A stretch of 64,000 bases of DNA from Procambarus clarkii. Its lineage: Eukaryota; Arthropoda; Malacostraca; Decapoda; Cambaridae. The translations under genes were made by a program, and so were the position numbers. This document shows positions 31,800 to 43,843 of the stretch, piece by piece (within the stretch, counting starts at the first letter, position 1; every line of letters starts with the position of its first letter). The stretch spans positions 19,354,692-19,418,691 of the forward strand of contig NC_091233.1 of NCBI RefSeq assembly GCF_040958095.1, in the 5' to 3' direction. The notes under the pieces are model-generated. The model was not told where the DNA came from. It did not search any database and saw nothing but the letters and a program-made list of their open reading frames with translations.

Positions 31800-32157
31800 C
31801 TGCACGCGGAAATAACATCACATGAGACCAGGAGGCATGGCAGGATGCAAAATAGCTCCATTGAAAAACAGAGGTGCAATAGGCACACTAAGAAGGATTT
31901 GTATCAACATCAAGGGCCTAAAACTTTTGAACACACTCCCTTTACACATAAGGGGCATAACTGGTTGACCACTTGCAGTGCTCAAATGAGAATTTGATAA
32001 ATGGCTCCAAAGGATACCTGATCAACCAGGCTGTGATTTATGTCAGGTTGTGAGCAGCTGTGTCCGACAGACTGGTTAACCAGACCACCAACCAGGAGGC
32101 CTGGTCAGAGACCGGGCCGCATAGACGTTGATCCTTGGAACCATCACAAGGTAACCA
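31800..32157 (+). mobile_element. LINE family 2, longest continuous 3' end
   Basis: CATGAGACCAGGAGGCATGG, then the coding end (ACTCCCTTTACACATAAGGG, GCATAACTGG, AGGATACCTGATCAACCAGG) and the tail GACCGGGCCGCATAGACGTT. It serves as the unoccupied reference for the insertion at 21139. Confidence 0.75.
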
Positions 32158-32186
32158 TACAGAAAGGGCAGGTTTCCTTTTCATCA

Positions 32187-32241
32187 AATAATTATTATTA
32201 TTATTGTTATTATTATATATTATTATTATTGTTATTAGTAG
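32187..32241. repeat. (ATT)n/(TTG)-interrupted microsatellite
   Basis: ATTATT runs interrupted by GTT, ending in TAGTAGTAG. Confidence 0.9.
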
Positions 32242-32267
32242 TAGTACAGTACAGTATTTATATAACA

Positions 32268-32527
32268 TCTTGAGGTTGTCTTGTGATGATTTCGGAGCTT
32301 AGCATCCCCGCGGCCCGGTCCTCAACCAGGCCTCCTTTTTGTTACACAACCCCAGGAAGCAGCCTGTAGCAGCTGTCTAATTCCCAGGTACCTATTTACT
32401 GCTAGGTGAACAAGGGCATCAGAGGTGAAAGAAACTTTGCCCATTTGTTTCCGCCTCCACCGGGGATCGAACCCGGAACCTCATGACTACGACTCCGAAG
32501 TGTTGTCCACTTAGTTGTCAGGCCCCT
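32268..32527 (-). mobile_element. SINE A, near full length
   Basis: On the minus strand: GGTTCGATCCCCGGTGGAGG, AAACAAATGGGCAAAGTTTC, TTCACCTAGCAGTAAATAGG, and the tail GAGGACCGGGCCGCGGGGAT. Confidence 0.85.
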
Positions 32528-34189
32528 CTGACATGCAAACATTAAAGATATAATACAATGGAGAATTCGTTGCATGTAAAGCCACTAATACGCACAGAGT
32601 TTCAGGCATAACTTAACATTTATAGTGACAAAATTAGTGGCTATTAGTTAATCTTAGTTTGGCATGATGTCCACTCAGGCTTGTGATATTGTTGCCACCA
32701 GTGGTGGTTAGTTTATTGTGCTCCCCATACTGGTAGTGTGAGCAGCGGCACAAAAGGTCGGAATCATTCCTCAGTTAATGTTGTTTGACATTTATCTTAC
32801 AATTTATCTCAAATTCAAATTGAAGAATTTTCTTTGTAAATGTTTCTACACTTATAGTTGGGATATTTATTTACTTAAGTTATTTATTCAAAAGGTCAAA
32901 ATAATCATTAATTATACATTATATTATATAATCTAGATTTAGATTTATAAGCTACATTTATGAGGGGATTTAAAAAAAAAACTAGTTTTCAGATTCATTT
33001 TATATTTTGGTTTAGAGTAAAGCCCATGGAAATACTTTGTGATGATACTTTGGGACCGAGATTATCGAAGCATGAAGTAATAGTCACTATACTGGTATTT
33101 TATTACGAGACAACAGGTCTACTAATACACATGGAAAAACATTATCACATAATTTTTCATTAATTATTTGGAAAGCCCATAAGTTCACAACCTACCAGGC
33201 AGCTCCAAGGCTAGTCTAAGATAAATAGGAATAACATTAAGTATATGGATGAAGGTATGACTAGATTATGTACTGAATGCTTACTGTACCGAGGTATATT
33301 TTTGTTTTATATGCCAATGAAACGCATTACACAATTGCATTGTAGATTAAAATGCTTTACATCATATAAGATCCACCTAATTACAAGGATATTTCTCTTA
33401 AGTATGTTTCATCATACCTTTATTGGAAGTGAATTTCAAGTAACTATGTAGGGAAAAGCATGATTTTGTGCCTGTAGATACAATATACAGTACAGTACTG
33501 TGTATTCAGTTGGAGGTGGACCAAAATCTGCATCCTGTCTGCTGTCAAGCACAGTGATCATTGCGTCTAAGAACCTTTGGCATTTGTTCAAGTTGCAGAA
33601 TTGGCCTTTGCCTGCTTTGTTGACGTTTTGTTGAACCTAATGTCACAGTAGCCATGGAAAACGGGCAAGTGGCCCATATTGTTGTATTCTAACCAAGTAA
33701 CTAGATTTATAAGAGTATATCCTTAAATATATGGTACACATACTGTATTTGTATTGGACTAGTTTATCTCATCCCACTAGGTGCACACACTTGTGAAGTG
33801 CACTCTGGTGTATTGGTGTCAGATGTGTGTGCTGGGGAGTGGGGGGGGGAGATCTGTATCTAGAACAGTATAGCATTGGATTGTTTACTGAACTTATTAA
33901 TATGCAGTAATATATATATATATATATATATATATATCTTATTTCAATGAACAACTCTTACAATGCAATCACATGACCTTAAAACACAAACACTGGATTT
34001 TTTTTTTAACTGGAGCCTGTTAAAACATCATGCAGGCCTAGTGTGTTCAAGTTTGCATTCAAGTCTTGTTTACAGTACAGTACTGCATTCTGAAGTGTTA
34101 TGACTTGTTGGTAAATGGTGCAACAACAGTGATTGCACATGCGACTTCTAGTGAGACAATATGGTGGAAAAACCTAAACAGTTCACTCC
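32528..34189. other. AT-rich, mostly single-copy
   Basis: Contains (TA)n at 33909-33938 and a G-run at 33842. There is no recognisable exon. Confidence 0.45.
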
Positions 34190-34350
34190 TGCAGTGAATA
34201 AGTCACAATAACGTGGCTGAAAATTAATACCCAACCTGACCAATAAAAGGAGGAGAGTGACAACAATTTGGTCCATCGTGGATCTTAAACAAGTCACGTG
34301 AATCGGTCTAGAATGGAGTGAAACATTGTCGTTTTCCCTCTCTTCATGGG
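34190..34350 (+). mobile_element. Old relic of the hammerhead-like element
   Basis: AGTCACAATAACGTGGCTGA is the reverse complement of the conserved right part at 21248-21268. It is followed by GACAACAATTTGGTCCATCG, TGGATCTTAAACAAGTCACG, and then CGGTCTAGAATGGAGTGAAA with CATTGTCGTTTTCCCTC, which read as a reversed and a forward diverged core. Confidence 0.55.
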
Positions 34351-37198
34351 AAAAGTTGGTTGGTTATTATTATACTCGTAATGGAAGGAGGAAAACAAAT
34401 TTATACTTGATGCTTTACGATAGTGGGTTTAATACCAAGAGTCATAGCTGAATGGTTATGACCTCCGAGTCATAAATAGTGGCTTTAAAAATACATTCAT
34501 GGGGTCCTATATAAAGATGGCTTTCATGCATAATAATAATTAATTTATAAAATATACATAACATGATGTAATTGTTAATTAGTGTACTAAAATTGTATAT
34601 AATACAAAGCCATTAATATGTAAACCATTTCTGGCATTAATGATGGATTAATGTGGGCATGTCATAGGTTTTATCAAATCTTTCATAAGAATACTTAACT
34701 TAGAAACCTGTACTTTTGTACAGTACGTGTATCATAATTTTTGTTTGCTAATTATGAAACGTTCAGTACAGCTGGCTATTTGTTCCTAAATTATTATTAA
34801 TATATGTTGAATAGAAACTTTTGCTTAAAGTAGACAAATGGTTTTATAAATGTTTGTATTTATTGTCTATTGGCATCTCCAGTGGGTGAACTATGTATAT
34901 TTAACAGACCTCTAACCCAATCCATGGAAGATAGAAGAAAATGTATATACTGTATGCTGGTTAGCATTGTAAATGTATGGCCATTCCAATGGTAGAAAAT
35001 AATAATAATAAAAAGGTAGACTCATGGTGTGCGGAACATTGCCTCATTTTTCATATATTTTTATTTATTGTATGCACCTTAATCTTGGGTGATATACTTT
35101 CATGGTTATTTCCAAGATTGTGGGGGATTAAGGTGGTGGTACTGAACTTGCATGCCAATCAGGCAGTTATGTAGTGTATGTTTTACAGTGTGATCTTGTC
35201 CAAAGTTCAATAATAATATATATTATAAACAAAATGTTAAGGATTGTCATTGGATATTAAATATATCATTGAATAAATCATGCTTATGGCCCATATGCAA
35301 AAGGCCAGAATTAGGATACTGTATTTGTGCTTTAAAGATGCTAATGAAAAACCCAATCCTCACACATGAAATGAAATGCAGACATTATTGTCTATCCTGG
35401 ACCCTTAAATCAGTTTGGTCCAGGATTTACCGAGTCATCACTTTAATTTCATTGGTGGGTGTTTCAGCCACAGTTGTATTTTTTTTTTTTTTTGCATAAT
35501 AAAAAGTTTCAGTTCCACACTTATATTGAGACTTATCTGTAGTTTACCCAGTCTCAACTTTGGGCCAGGCTTGTTTTGTGATAACTTGATCTGAAAGGCT
35601 GTTGCTTGGTACGTATTTTGGAATTAAAATACAGTACATAAAATTCCCTGGTGATTTGGCCTATGCTTAGGTCCCATATGGTTGTTTTTAAGACGAGTTC
35701 AAAATTATGGCTGATGACATTGATGATGAAAATGCATAAGGACAATAGCCTACTGTATTAATAAATATATATGAGATTAACATTTGTGTTAGCCTCTTGA
35801 TTGGCTGTACTATTGAGTTCAGTGATATAATCTTCACTAAAACTCCCCTTCCCAAATATATATATAGGGCCTATAAACAGTATCTTTGTACACTACTAGG
35901 TCAATACAGTGTCGATTAACCTTTTGCTCAGGGCAGGAATTGTGAAATGAACTTTGGAAAATTAATTTTTCAACATCCTCTCCAAGTGAAGATCTCGAGA
36001 AATGCCGAGATGATTTGTGCCTTAGTGTCACGATCCTGAGGGAAAATTGCCTGCTGGATTATGGGTATGCTTCTTTCCTCTTGAGGAGCTGGAAGAGTCT
36101 TTTTGAACAGTAATTGATATGTATCTGGGTTTGTGTGTATATATGTATACATATGCTGGGTACATATATACTGTATCTATACCTATACGAGAGAATGTCA
36201 GTTTGTCTGCCCAGAGTTGGAGGCCAGATGCATAGGGTTAGCCTCACCCAAACTTTCAGGGGAAAATCGTCTGGGGTATGGGACAAACATAGACTGGTTG
36301 TGGGTAGGCCTAAGTTCACTGCTTTAAGAAATGTTAGCAATTATAAACACCTAGGCCCTTTTCATAGTCGTTCATGAAATCAAGTGTGAAGTATGGCATG
36401 AAGAGTTGTTACTGAATAGAAATAATAATGTATAAAAGAAGAGAATGCAGAAGTAAGAGCATCAGAGACCCATACATTGGTTTCAATGTTTCTTGAGTGG
36501 GGCTGCAGGGGAAAAGAAGAGATTACTAGAGATATAGCTAGGTGAGATAGAGAGAGAGAGAGAAGGGGGAGAGAGACAAACATGGGCAATGCCAGGTACC
36601 TCCCTAGTTGTTGTTATAACCATGCTCTATAGACTCAGTTTTCATCATTGTAACTAAAACTTTTAGCCAGAAGTTGCAGTTCTTCGTATTTTGCAAAATT
36701 GCTGCACCATTATGGTGGGGTTTGTAAAATGTTCCAAAATTGCTTATACAGGAAGAGCAAGATCTGGCAAAACCTACACCCCCCCCCATCTCAACAGTAC
36801 CCTGTAATCTTACATGTCTTGCCTTCCCTTCCACCCCACTGCCACCACCACCACCTCTGCCACCACCACGTCAACTGTTATAAGCAATGTAATCACTATA
36901 AACATACCAACACAACCTTCTTACAAAAACAACTTCGACTACATCTCTCTTTTCACCATCTCTCTCTTTCCCACCACTCTCCTCCCCCCTCTTTCACTAT
37001 CCCCCCCCCCTCTTTCACTATCCCCCCCCTCTTTCACTATCCCCCCCTGCCTCTCTTCCTATCTTCCCCAAAACCAGTGTATATACCTGGTTTCCAAAAC
37101 CGGTACTGTATATACCTAGTTCCCATCACAGACTTAATAGATCGAGAAAGTTTTGGCCATAAGCTGGCATTGAGGGAATGGTGCTTGCTTGCTCTGGG
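34351..37198. other. AT-rich, mostly single-copy, no gene recognised
   Basis: A tRNA-like fragment (ATAGCTGAATGGTTATGACC) is at 34447. C-runs with CCCTCTTTCACTATC triplicates are at 36985-37045 and a GAGA patch is at 36548. The 238-codon open frame at 36699-37415 is Pro/His/Ser-rich repeat translation. Confidence 0.45.

Positions 37199-37238
<40 letters not shown>
37199..37238. repeat. (ATT)n microsatellite
   Basis: About 13 uninterrupted TAT/ATT units. Confidence 0.95.
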
Positions 37239-37496
37239 TTCTACCACAGACGTGGCCACACATTTACAATGCTAAGCAGCATATATACATTTTCTTCTGT
37301 CCTCCATGGACAGGGTGAGAGATTTGTCAAACATACAGTTCAGAGATTTATTGAACAACCACAGAAGGTGATCGTAGTGCTTTTAATATGTTGTGGGGGG
37401 TGTCATGATGGCTAGTGGAGCTTTTCCTCCTGTTTAGACTGTAACTATGAGGCCAGTCGTACATGCAGTGACGTGAAGAACATTGAGAAAGTAGAA

Positions 37497-37690
37497 TTTG
37501 GTACAATTGAATTTGGACAAACTGGGAAAGGTTTTATAACGGTTGCTAGGAAAACCTAATCTAACCTACCCTAACCTAACCATCCTAGACCTATTATAAT
37601 ACATGTTTGGGCTGTATTAGGCCTAGGAATATTTTGTTTTTAGCTTTATTTTGTTTGAAGTGAATAGAAGCAAATTTTACTATCTAATTA
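37497..37690 (-). repeat. Dispersed repeat with CCTAA-like words, inverted relative to 25447-25710
   Basis: TACAATTGAATTTGGACAAA, AACCTAATCTAACC, CCTAACCTAACCATCCTAG and ATTAGGCCTAGGAATATT match, in reverse complement and in the same order, TTTGTCCAAATTCAATTGTA, AGGTTAGGTTAGGTTTAA and AATATTCCTAGGC at 25545-25680. Confidence 0.65.
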
Positions 37691-37894
37691 GAGCTTCGGT
37701 CTCACACACATGGGGTCCCGGTTCGAATCTCCTAGAGCGCAGCTGAATGGAATACCATCTAATTGTCAATTACGTCATTATATGTACGATGGCTACATTG
37801 GTACTGTAAGTATCTGTCTAAACAAGAGGATGGGCTGGTGAAGACCAGGCTTGTGACATTGTGACGGGAAGCTGTCAAAAGAGGAGCAGGTTGC

Positions 37895-38375
37895 GTGAGG
37901 CTAGTCTTCCCTCTTCCTCCCCCCCCCTTCTTTCCTGCTTCCCCCCCTTTTCCTGCCCCCCCCCAATCCCCGGCCCTTAAATTCTTCCCCCTTCTCTCCA
38001 CCCCCCCCCTCCAACCTCACCTTATTTCCCCTAATCTTCCAGTCTTTCCCCAACCTACCCTCTTTCCCCGAACTGTTGGGGTAGCCAATATTATGAAGAC
38101 AGTCTAGTGGTTTGATGAATCAGCATTTGTTTTACTGTATGCTGTGTCTTTTTTGTCTGACTCATCTCTTCCTGTCTCTGTCTCTGTCATCTCTTCCATT
38201 CTCTCTCTCTGTTTTTCTCTGTCTGTCTCTCTCTCTGTCTCCTTCCCTCTCTCTCTCTCTCCCTCTTGTCTCTCGCCTTCCCCCTCACTCTCTCCTTCCC
38301 TCTCTCCCTCTCTTTCCCCCTCTCTCCCTCTCCTTCCCTCTCTCTCCCTCCCCCTCTCCCCCTCCCAGTCCTGTC
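37895..38375. repeat. Polypyrimidine region
   Basis: C-runs and TTCC words (37905-38070) followed by CTCTCT/CCCTCTCTC blocks (38160-38370). Overlapping Ser/Leu/Pro and Arg/Glu open frames are not genes. Confidence 0.85.
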
Positions 38376-39589
38376 CTAGTGCTGGAAACAATGCTACTAG
38401 CTGAGTAATCAAGCAAACTACTAAACAGTTAAGCATTGAGCACAGACAGCCGTCGCCCCCCTCCCCCTCCCAACCCCTCCCAAGAATTCTGACCTTGACC
38501 AGTGACCTGCTTTCTCTAGTATTAAATCCGTTCATCTTTGGACAGCACCCAGTACGTTCGCCTCGGCAACTTCTAGCTCAGGTAGATATTTCCTCCATTG
38601 GCTGAGATTTTGAACACACGCTGCATGCGAATGTGTACTAGAATAGGCACGTAAACTTATTGATGGCAAAATGTTATGAGGCGAAGCCTAGGGAGCTAGC
38701 TAACGCAGACGGGTTCAATAGACGTTTTAAGATAAATAGTAGAGATTATTATGGTTCTCGATAGGAAGAGGAAGAACAACAGCGTGAACCGTAACTCCCT
38801 CCCCTCTCAGGGGAACTTAAGGGGGTTATAGGGCATTGGGGGTTCCTCGCACAAGGGGGAAGATCTTCAGTACCGATTCTTTGGGCTGGGTTAAATGCTG
38901 AGTGTAACCTATTGTGTTGTGTAACCCTCTGACCCCGCTCTCATTGTGACTTGTGTGTGTGTGTGTGAACGGGTGTAGAGGGGCTCGGGGTGCAATGGAA
39001 GCGAGCTAGCTGACTGCGGCTTGGTCAAACGTCATATTGATTTTATTATCTTTTTAAATTTTTAATGTCTCTTTAGTGACGTTTGTTTGATTTTGGGGAG
39101 GCACGTTATTTTTGCTTGTTATCTGTGGTGGTGGTGGTGATAAGTTAGATTTTAGTTTTTTAGGTATATCGATGTGTTTTATGCGGGTGTTGTAGTTAAG
39201 ATTAGCGGGGAGGTTTGCTTGCTTGAGTTGATATGGTGTGTGGCAGCGATGACGCAGCTTGTCCGCCATTAAATAGAAAATGGACGCTGGGGAAGGGTTT
39301 CAAGGGAGGGGGATACAACTGGCTTACCCTCCCATCTCTGGGCCCTAGGGAGGGGTATGCTGCCTTACCGCCTCCTACCTAGCCGCTAGGGAGGGGTACA
39401 GGTGCATACCCCTTACCTGGGCACTGGAAAAGGGTATTTTGGGAAGGGTATTGGTGCAAATTCCTACCTAGGCGCTGAAGATGGATATAGAGGTTAATTT
39501 CCTACCTCTGGGCGTTAATAAAGTTTTTTTTTTGAGAGGAATATTGGTGCCTTAATCCCGCTACCTAGGGCGCTGGGATATGGATAAAC
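38376..39589. other. Single-copy-like region, no gene recognised
   Basis: Loose repeats of CCTACCTAGGCGCT-type words occur at 39330-39560 (about five degenerate units of roughly 60 bp). A (TG)n patch is at 38953. Confidence 0.45.
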
Positions 39590-39658
39590 AATAGGAAATC
39601 CTTGGGATGCTCTCGGACGTAGGTTCGAATCCTCGTCACGGCCCTTGTGGATTGTTCA
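39590..39658 (+). mobile_element. SINE B, partial
   Basis: GATGCTCTCGGACGTAGGTT, CGAATCCTCGTCACGGCCCT, then TGTGGATTGTTCAA. The 5' half of the tRNA-like head is missing. Confidence 0.75.
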
Positions 39659-40059
39659 ATAGGAAAGCCGTACCTTAGGCGCTGGAGGAATGTAGTTCGT
39701 GGGGAGGAACTATGACATTTGACGTCGCCTAAGCCTTCAGCATTTCTAAGCCTTACATCATAGTGTTGCAAATAACTTTTAATTGGGAATTAAATTCAAT
39801 TTTAAAATGGTTTTTAATGGTTTTAAATCATGATTAATTTCAATGCTTGTTATAACAATCTATATTTCCTTGGTACTATATATCTATATATTCATATACA
39901 TATATCCGCATTGGATAGTTTTTTTTTATTTTAGGTACAAGTGTTAAGTGGTGGTTGTACAATTGGGTCAGGTTAGGTTGCCGGAAATATATTATGTAAA
40001 TGTTTCTCTTTCATGTAACTAATCACACGGAGATTCTCATTATAATCTTTCCCAATCGT

Positions 40060-40260
40060 ATAACTTCCTCCGCCCCACCTGAAAGCCTTCTACCATCCCC
40101 CCTTGACTTGTTCCACTTCCACCCCTCCCCCTCCTCTTGCTCCTCTTCCCCCCCCCCCCCCCTCCACCTCTTCCCCCCTCCACCTTTTCCTCCCCCACCC
40201 CCCTCTCCTTGTTTCTCTTTCCACCCCCCCCCCTTTACCACATTTCTTTCACCCTCCGAA
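40060..40260. repeat. C/T-rich low-complexity tract
   Basis: C-runs up to 14 with CTCCTCTTCC words. Confidence 0.85.
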
Positions 40261-40469
40261 TAACAATGCACGTGTGCAAGGTGTACATACGTGCATTGTT
40301 TTGTTCTCGTCCTGAATCCGGATTCTCGAGGATTCACACCTGTTTTGTCTTGGGGGTCGACTATTGGCCGATGTGGGCGTGCCGATACTTCAATGAGGCG
40401 GACCAGCTAGGAGAATTAAGTGGGGAAATATTTAGCTTGTAGATAATATGTTTATTGTTTGTGATGTAT

Positions 40470-40580
40470 GTGTATGTATGTATTAACACGTTGTACTGAA
40501 CGGGGTGAGAATAGCTTGAGCTACCTCATCCCTTTGTGTGTATTTTACCTCAATAAACTTATTCAATTTCAATTAGCTTG
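40470..40580 (+). mobile_element. LINE-like 3' end with AATAAA
   Basis: GGGGTGAGAATAGCTTGAGC, TACCTCATCCC, then CCTCAATAAACTTATTCAAT. A second copy is at 46925-47010. This looks like a 3' UTR with a polyadenylation signal, but the coding part is absent. Confidence 0.55.
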
Positions 40581-40784
40581 TAGATGCTTTGAGAGGTCGT
40601 ATCCTCCAGCCTGTAGCACAGTGGTCTTCGTCTTCGACTCACAATCGAGTTTCTCGGCAAGACAAAAACGGTACATTTACAGGCCGCCTTTCTCCGATAC
40701 TAAGAATCAAATCCAGTAGGTTATTTGCAAGTTTCAAGAATATAGGTTTATATTAGAATATAGGAATATATAGTTTCAAGAATT

Positions 40785-40840
40785 TGAGTCGACGACCGGG
40801 CCGCGGGGACGCTAAGCCCGGAAGCACCTCAAGGTATATA
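40785..40840 (+). mobile_element. LINE family 2 tail
   Basis: GTCGACGACCGGGCCGCGGG, GACGCTAAGCCCGGAAGCAC, CTCAAGGTATA. Confidence 0.65.
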
Positions 40841-40884
40841 TAAACAGATATTTTAGGATGTGAATTTTTACGTTTTTGTTGTTG

Positions 40885-41115
40885 TACGGACAGCACGCTG
40901 GACTTGTGATCCTGTGGTCCTGGGTTCGATCCCGGGCGCCGGCGAGAAACAATGGGCAGAGTTTCTTTTCACCCTATGCCCCTGTTACCTAGCAGTAAAA
41001 TAGGTACCTGGGTGTTAGTCAGCTGTCACGGGCTGCTTCCTGGGGGTGGAGGCCTGGTCGTGGACCGGGCCGCGGGGACACTAAAGCCCCGAAATCATCT
41101 TAAGATAATCTTAAG
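40885..41115 (+). mobile_element. SINE A, near full length, plus strand
   Basis: ACGGACAGCACGCTGGACTT, GTGATCCTGTGGTCC, GGGTTCGATCCCGGGCG, AGAAACAATGGGCAGAGTTT, TAGCAGTAAAATAGGTACCT, TCAGCTGTCACGGGCTGCTT, GAGGCCTGGTCGTGGACCGG, ending in repeated ATCTTAAGATA. The D-arm portion of the tRNA-like head is cut. Confidence 0.88.
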
Positions 41116-41199
41116 ATAATGTATAAGCCAATGTATTAAAAGATGAAATATTGGTATATCTTTGGAGGGGCGAGATGTTTTTGGGTAGCATCTCATCTT

Positions 41200-41290
41200 G
41201 GAAAATAATTATCTAACTACTTGGACTGGTCGGTACAGTGACTATTCTCTTTATGCCGGTCCGTGTTCGATTCCCGCTCATACCATAGTC
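41200..41290 (+). mobile_element. tRNA-like SINE head
   Basis: TGGACTGGTCGGTACAGTGA and GTCCGTGTTCGATTCCCGCT form A-like and B-box-like parts. Downstream, TTTTGCCCCGAGGGGCGAGT and TGAGTGGACACACCGCCATA may be its body. Confidence 0.5.
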
Positions 41291-41589
41291 AGATTTGCAC
41301 AGCTTAGTTGTGCGGATTTTGTCTCGCTGTCTCAATTTTTTTAAATTGGGACTTTTGCCCCGAGGGGCGAGTTTATTGAGCAGTGCCATTCATCTTGTGA
41401 GTGGACACACCGCCATAGCAGCATGTACAACACTCCCCAATAGGAAGAAAACCCGCTGGGTTGTTCATCCTGTCACTTGTACCCATGTGAGTACAAGGAG
41501 AGCGCGCTAGACTATTATCACTATAGGACTTGTGATAGGGGGGGGGATGGATGAGGAGGGAGTAAAAGAATAGTGAAAAAAATAATGAG

Positions 41590-41662
41590 GCTTTATAATG
41601 GGCTCGAACCCGCGTCCTCTGATCACCTCAGGCATCTCTATCCACTGTGCCACGAGGGCTAA
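41590..41662 (-). mobile_element. tRNA-like sequence with intact A and B boxes
   Basis: On the minus strand: CTCGTGGCACAGTGGATAGA (A box TGGCACAGTGG) and GACGCGGGTTCGAGCCCATT (B box GGTTCGAGCCC). The acceptor stem does not close cleanly, so a SINE head or tRNA pseudogene is more likely than a working tRNA. Confidence 0.5.
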
Positions 41663-41796
41663 AAATATCTCAAACCTGAAGTACTACTACTAGTACTTGG
41701 TACTCAAGTACCCAAACCATTGGGGATCGAACGTGTCCCATCCTGCAGGAAGCGGGAACGCCTGTTTTTCCGACCTATCCAATGTGACGGTAGCGT

Positions 41797-41840
<44 letters not shown>
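41797..41840. repeat. poly(T), about 44 bp
   Basis: An uninterrupted T run starting after GCGTGG. It could be the poly(A) of a minus-strand retrocopy, but no recognisable body flanks it. Confidence 0.9.
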
Positions 41841-41843
<3 letters not shown>

Positions 41844-41885
41844 GCCCTGCGGAATTGTTCATGAACCCCATTCTCAGATTCACCG

Positions 41886-42693
<808 letters not shown>

Positions 42694-42699
42694 TTCCTA

Positions 42700-43490
42700 C
42701 GCCTTTCTCAACCACTTAATCCACAACATTTAGATGTCATTGTTCTTAAGGGACATCCAAGTTGCCTTTTAAAGTCTTTGGGTTAGTCCACTATGGCCTT
42801 GTTAGAGCGACCAAGGTTATCATTGTGTATACAGCATGGTCTTACATGTGGAGGGCCGACCCAGCTGACGAGGGCTGCTAGGAGGTGGGAAGGTGGGAGG
42901 GGGTGTGGGAGGGTTATGGAAGGGGGGGAAGGGGCTGGGAGTTGCCACATTCGTAGCTTCAGATTGCAAACTTAAAATTCGCCATTGCTATATGTAACAT
43001 TATGTAGGTTTAGCTAATTACTATATATATCTTATTCAATACAATTAGAATACATGTTTGTAATATAATCAGCATATAACCATGTATTATTGAATCGACG
43101 AGACATGAAAGCTACTCTAACGGCGTTCATACACAACGCCTAGTTGAGCACTCTGCAGTAACCGGATTTAATTTGGTTATTAAATCAATACCGGTCTATG
43201 CAGCACAATAAGCAGCATTATATATTTTTGGAAAAAGATGTGAACAGCCTGAGGGATTGGGAGAGATACCTGGTGGATAGAAAGGAGAGTTGCTTTGTGA
43301 GAGAGAGAGACGACGTTTGGGGTAATGATAGGAATTGTGTATGCCAACTCGAATGGCATACTAATTCACTTGAGGGTAATACAGGGTTTGTCTTCTCAAG
43401 TTGCTTTTCTTGGGTTATTAATTCCAAGTTGGCTGTTGTGTTTGTTTTACGGGCTTGGGTATTTTTGTTTTGTTTACTCTGTGTGTGTCA
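42700..43490. other. Single-copy-like, no gene recognised
   Basis: A G-rich patch (42885-42945) and AT-rich sequence. The start of the open frame at 43198 encodes about 90 non-repetitive residues before entering the CT tract, but no motif or splice support was seen. Confidence 0.4.
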
Positions 43491-43843
43491 GCTCTACTCT
43501 CTCTCTACTCTCTCTCTCTCTCTCTACTCTCTCTCTACTCTCTCTCTCTCTACTCTCTCTCTCTCTCTACTCTCTCTCTACTCTCTCTCTACTCTCTCTC
43601 TACTCTCTCTCTACTCTCTCTCTCTCTACTCTCTCTCTCTCTACTCTCTCTCTCTCTACTCTCTCTCTCTACTCTCTCTCTCTCTACTCTCTACTCTGTC
43701 TACTCTCTCTCTCTACTCTCTCTACTGTCTACTCTTTCTCTACTCTTTCTCTACTCTCTACTCTCTCTACTCTCTCTCTACTCTTTCTCTACTCTTTCTC
43801 TACTCTCTACTCTCTCTCTACTCTCTCTCTCTCTCTCTCTCCT
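43491..43843. repeat. CTCTCTCTA compound microsatellite
   Basis: CTCTCTCTA and CTCTCTCTCTCTA units of variable length, with a TACTCTTTC sub-block near 43735-43800. Confidence 0.95.

Noticed and set aside
36699..37415. 238-codon Pro/His/Ser-rich frame
   Set aside because: It spans C-runs, repeated CTTTCACTATC words and an (ATT)n tract; no domain is visible.
43198..43490. N-terminal 90 residues of a 247-codon frame as a possible exon
   Set aside because: The non-repetitive part has no motif and a minus-strand frame covers the same bases; not enough to call.
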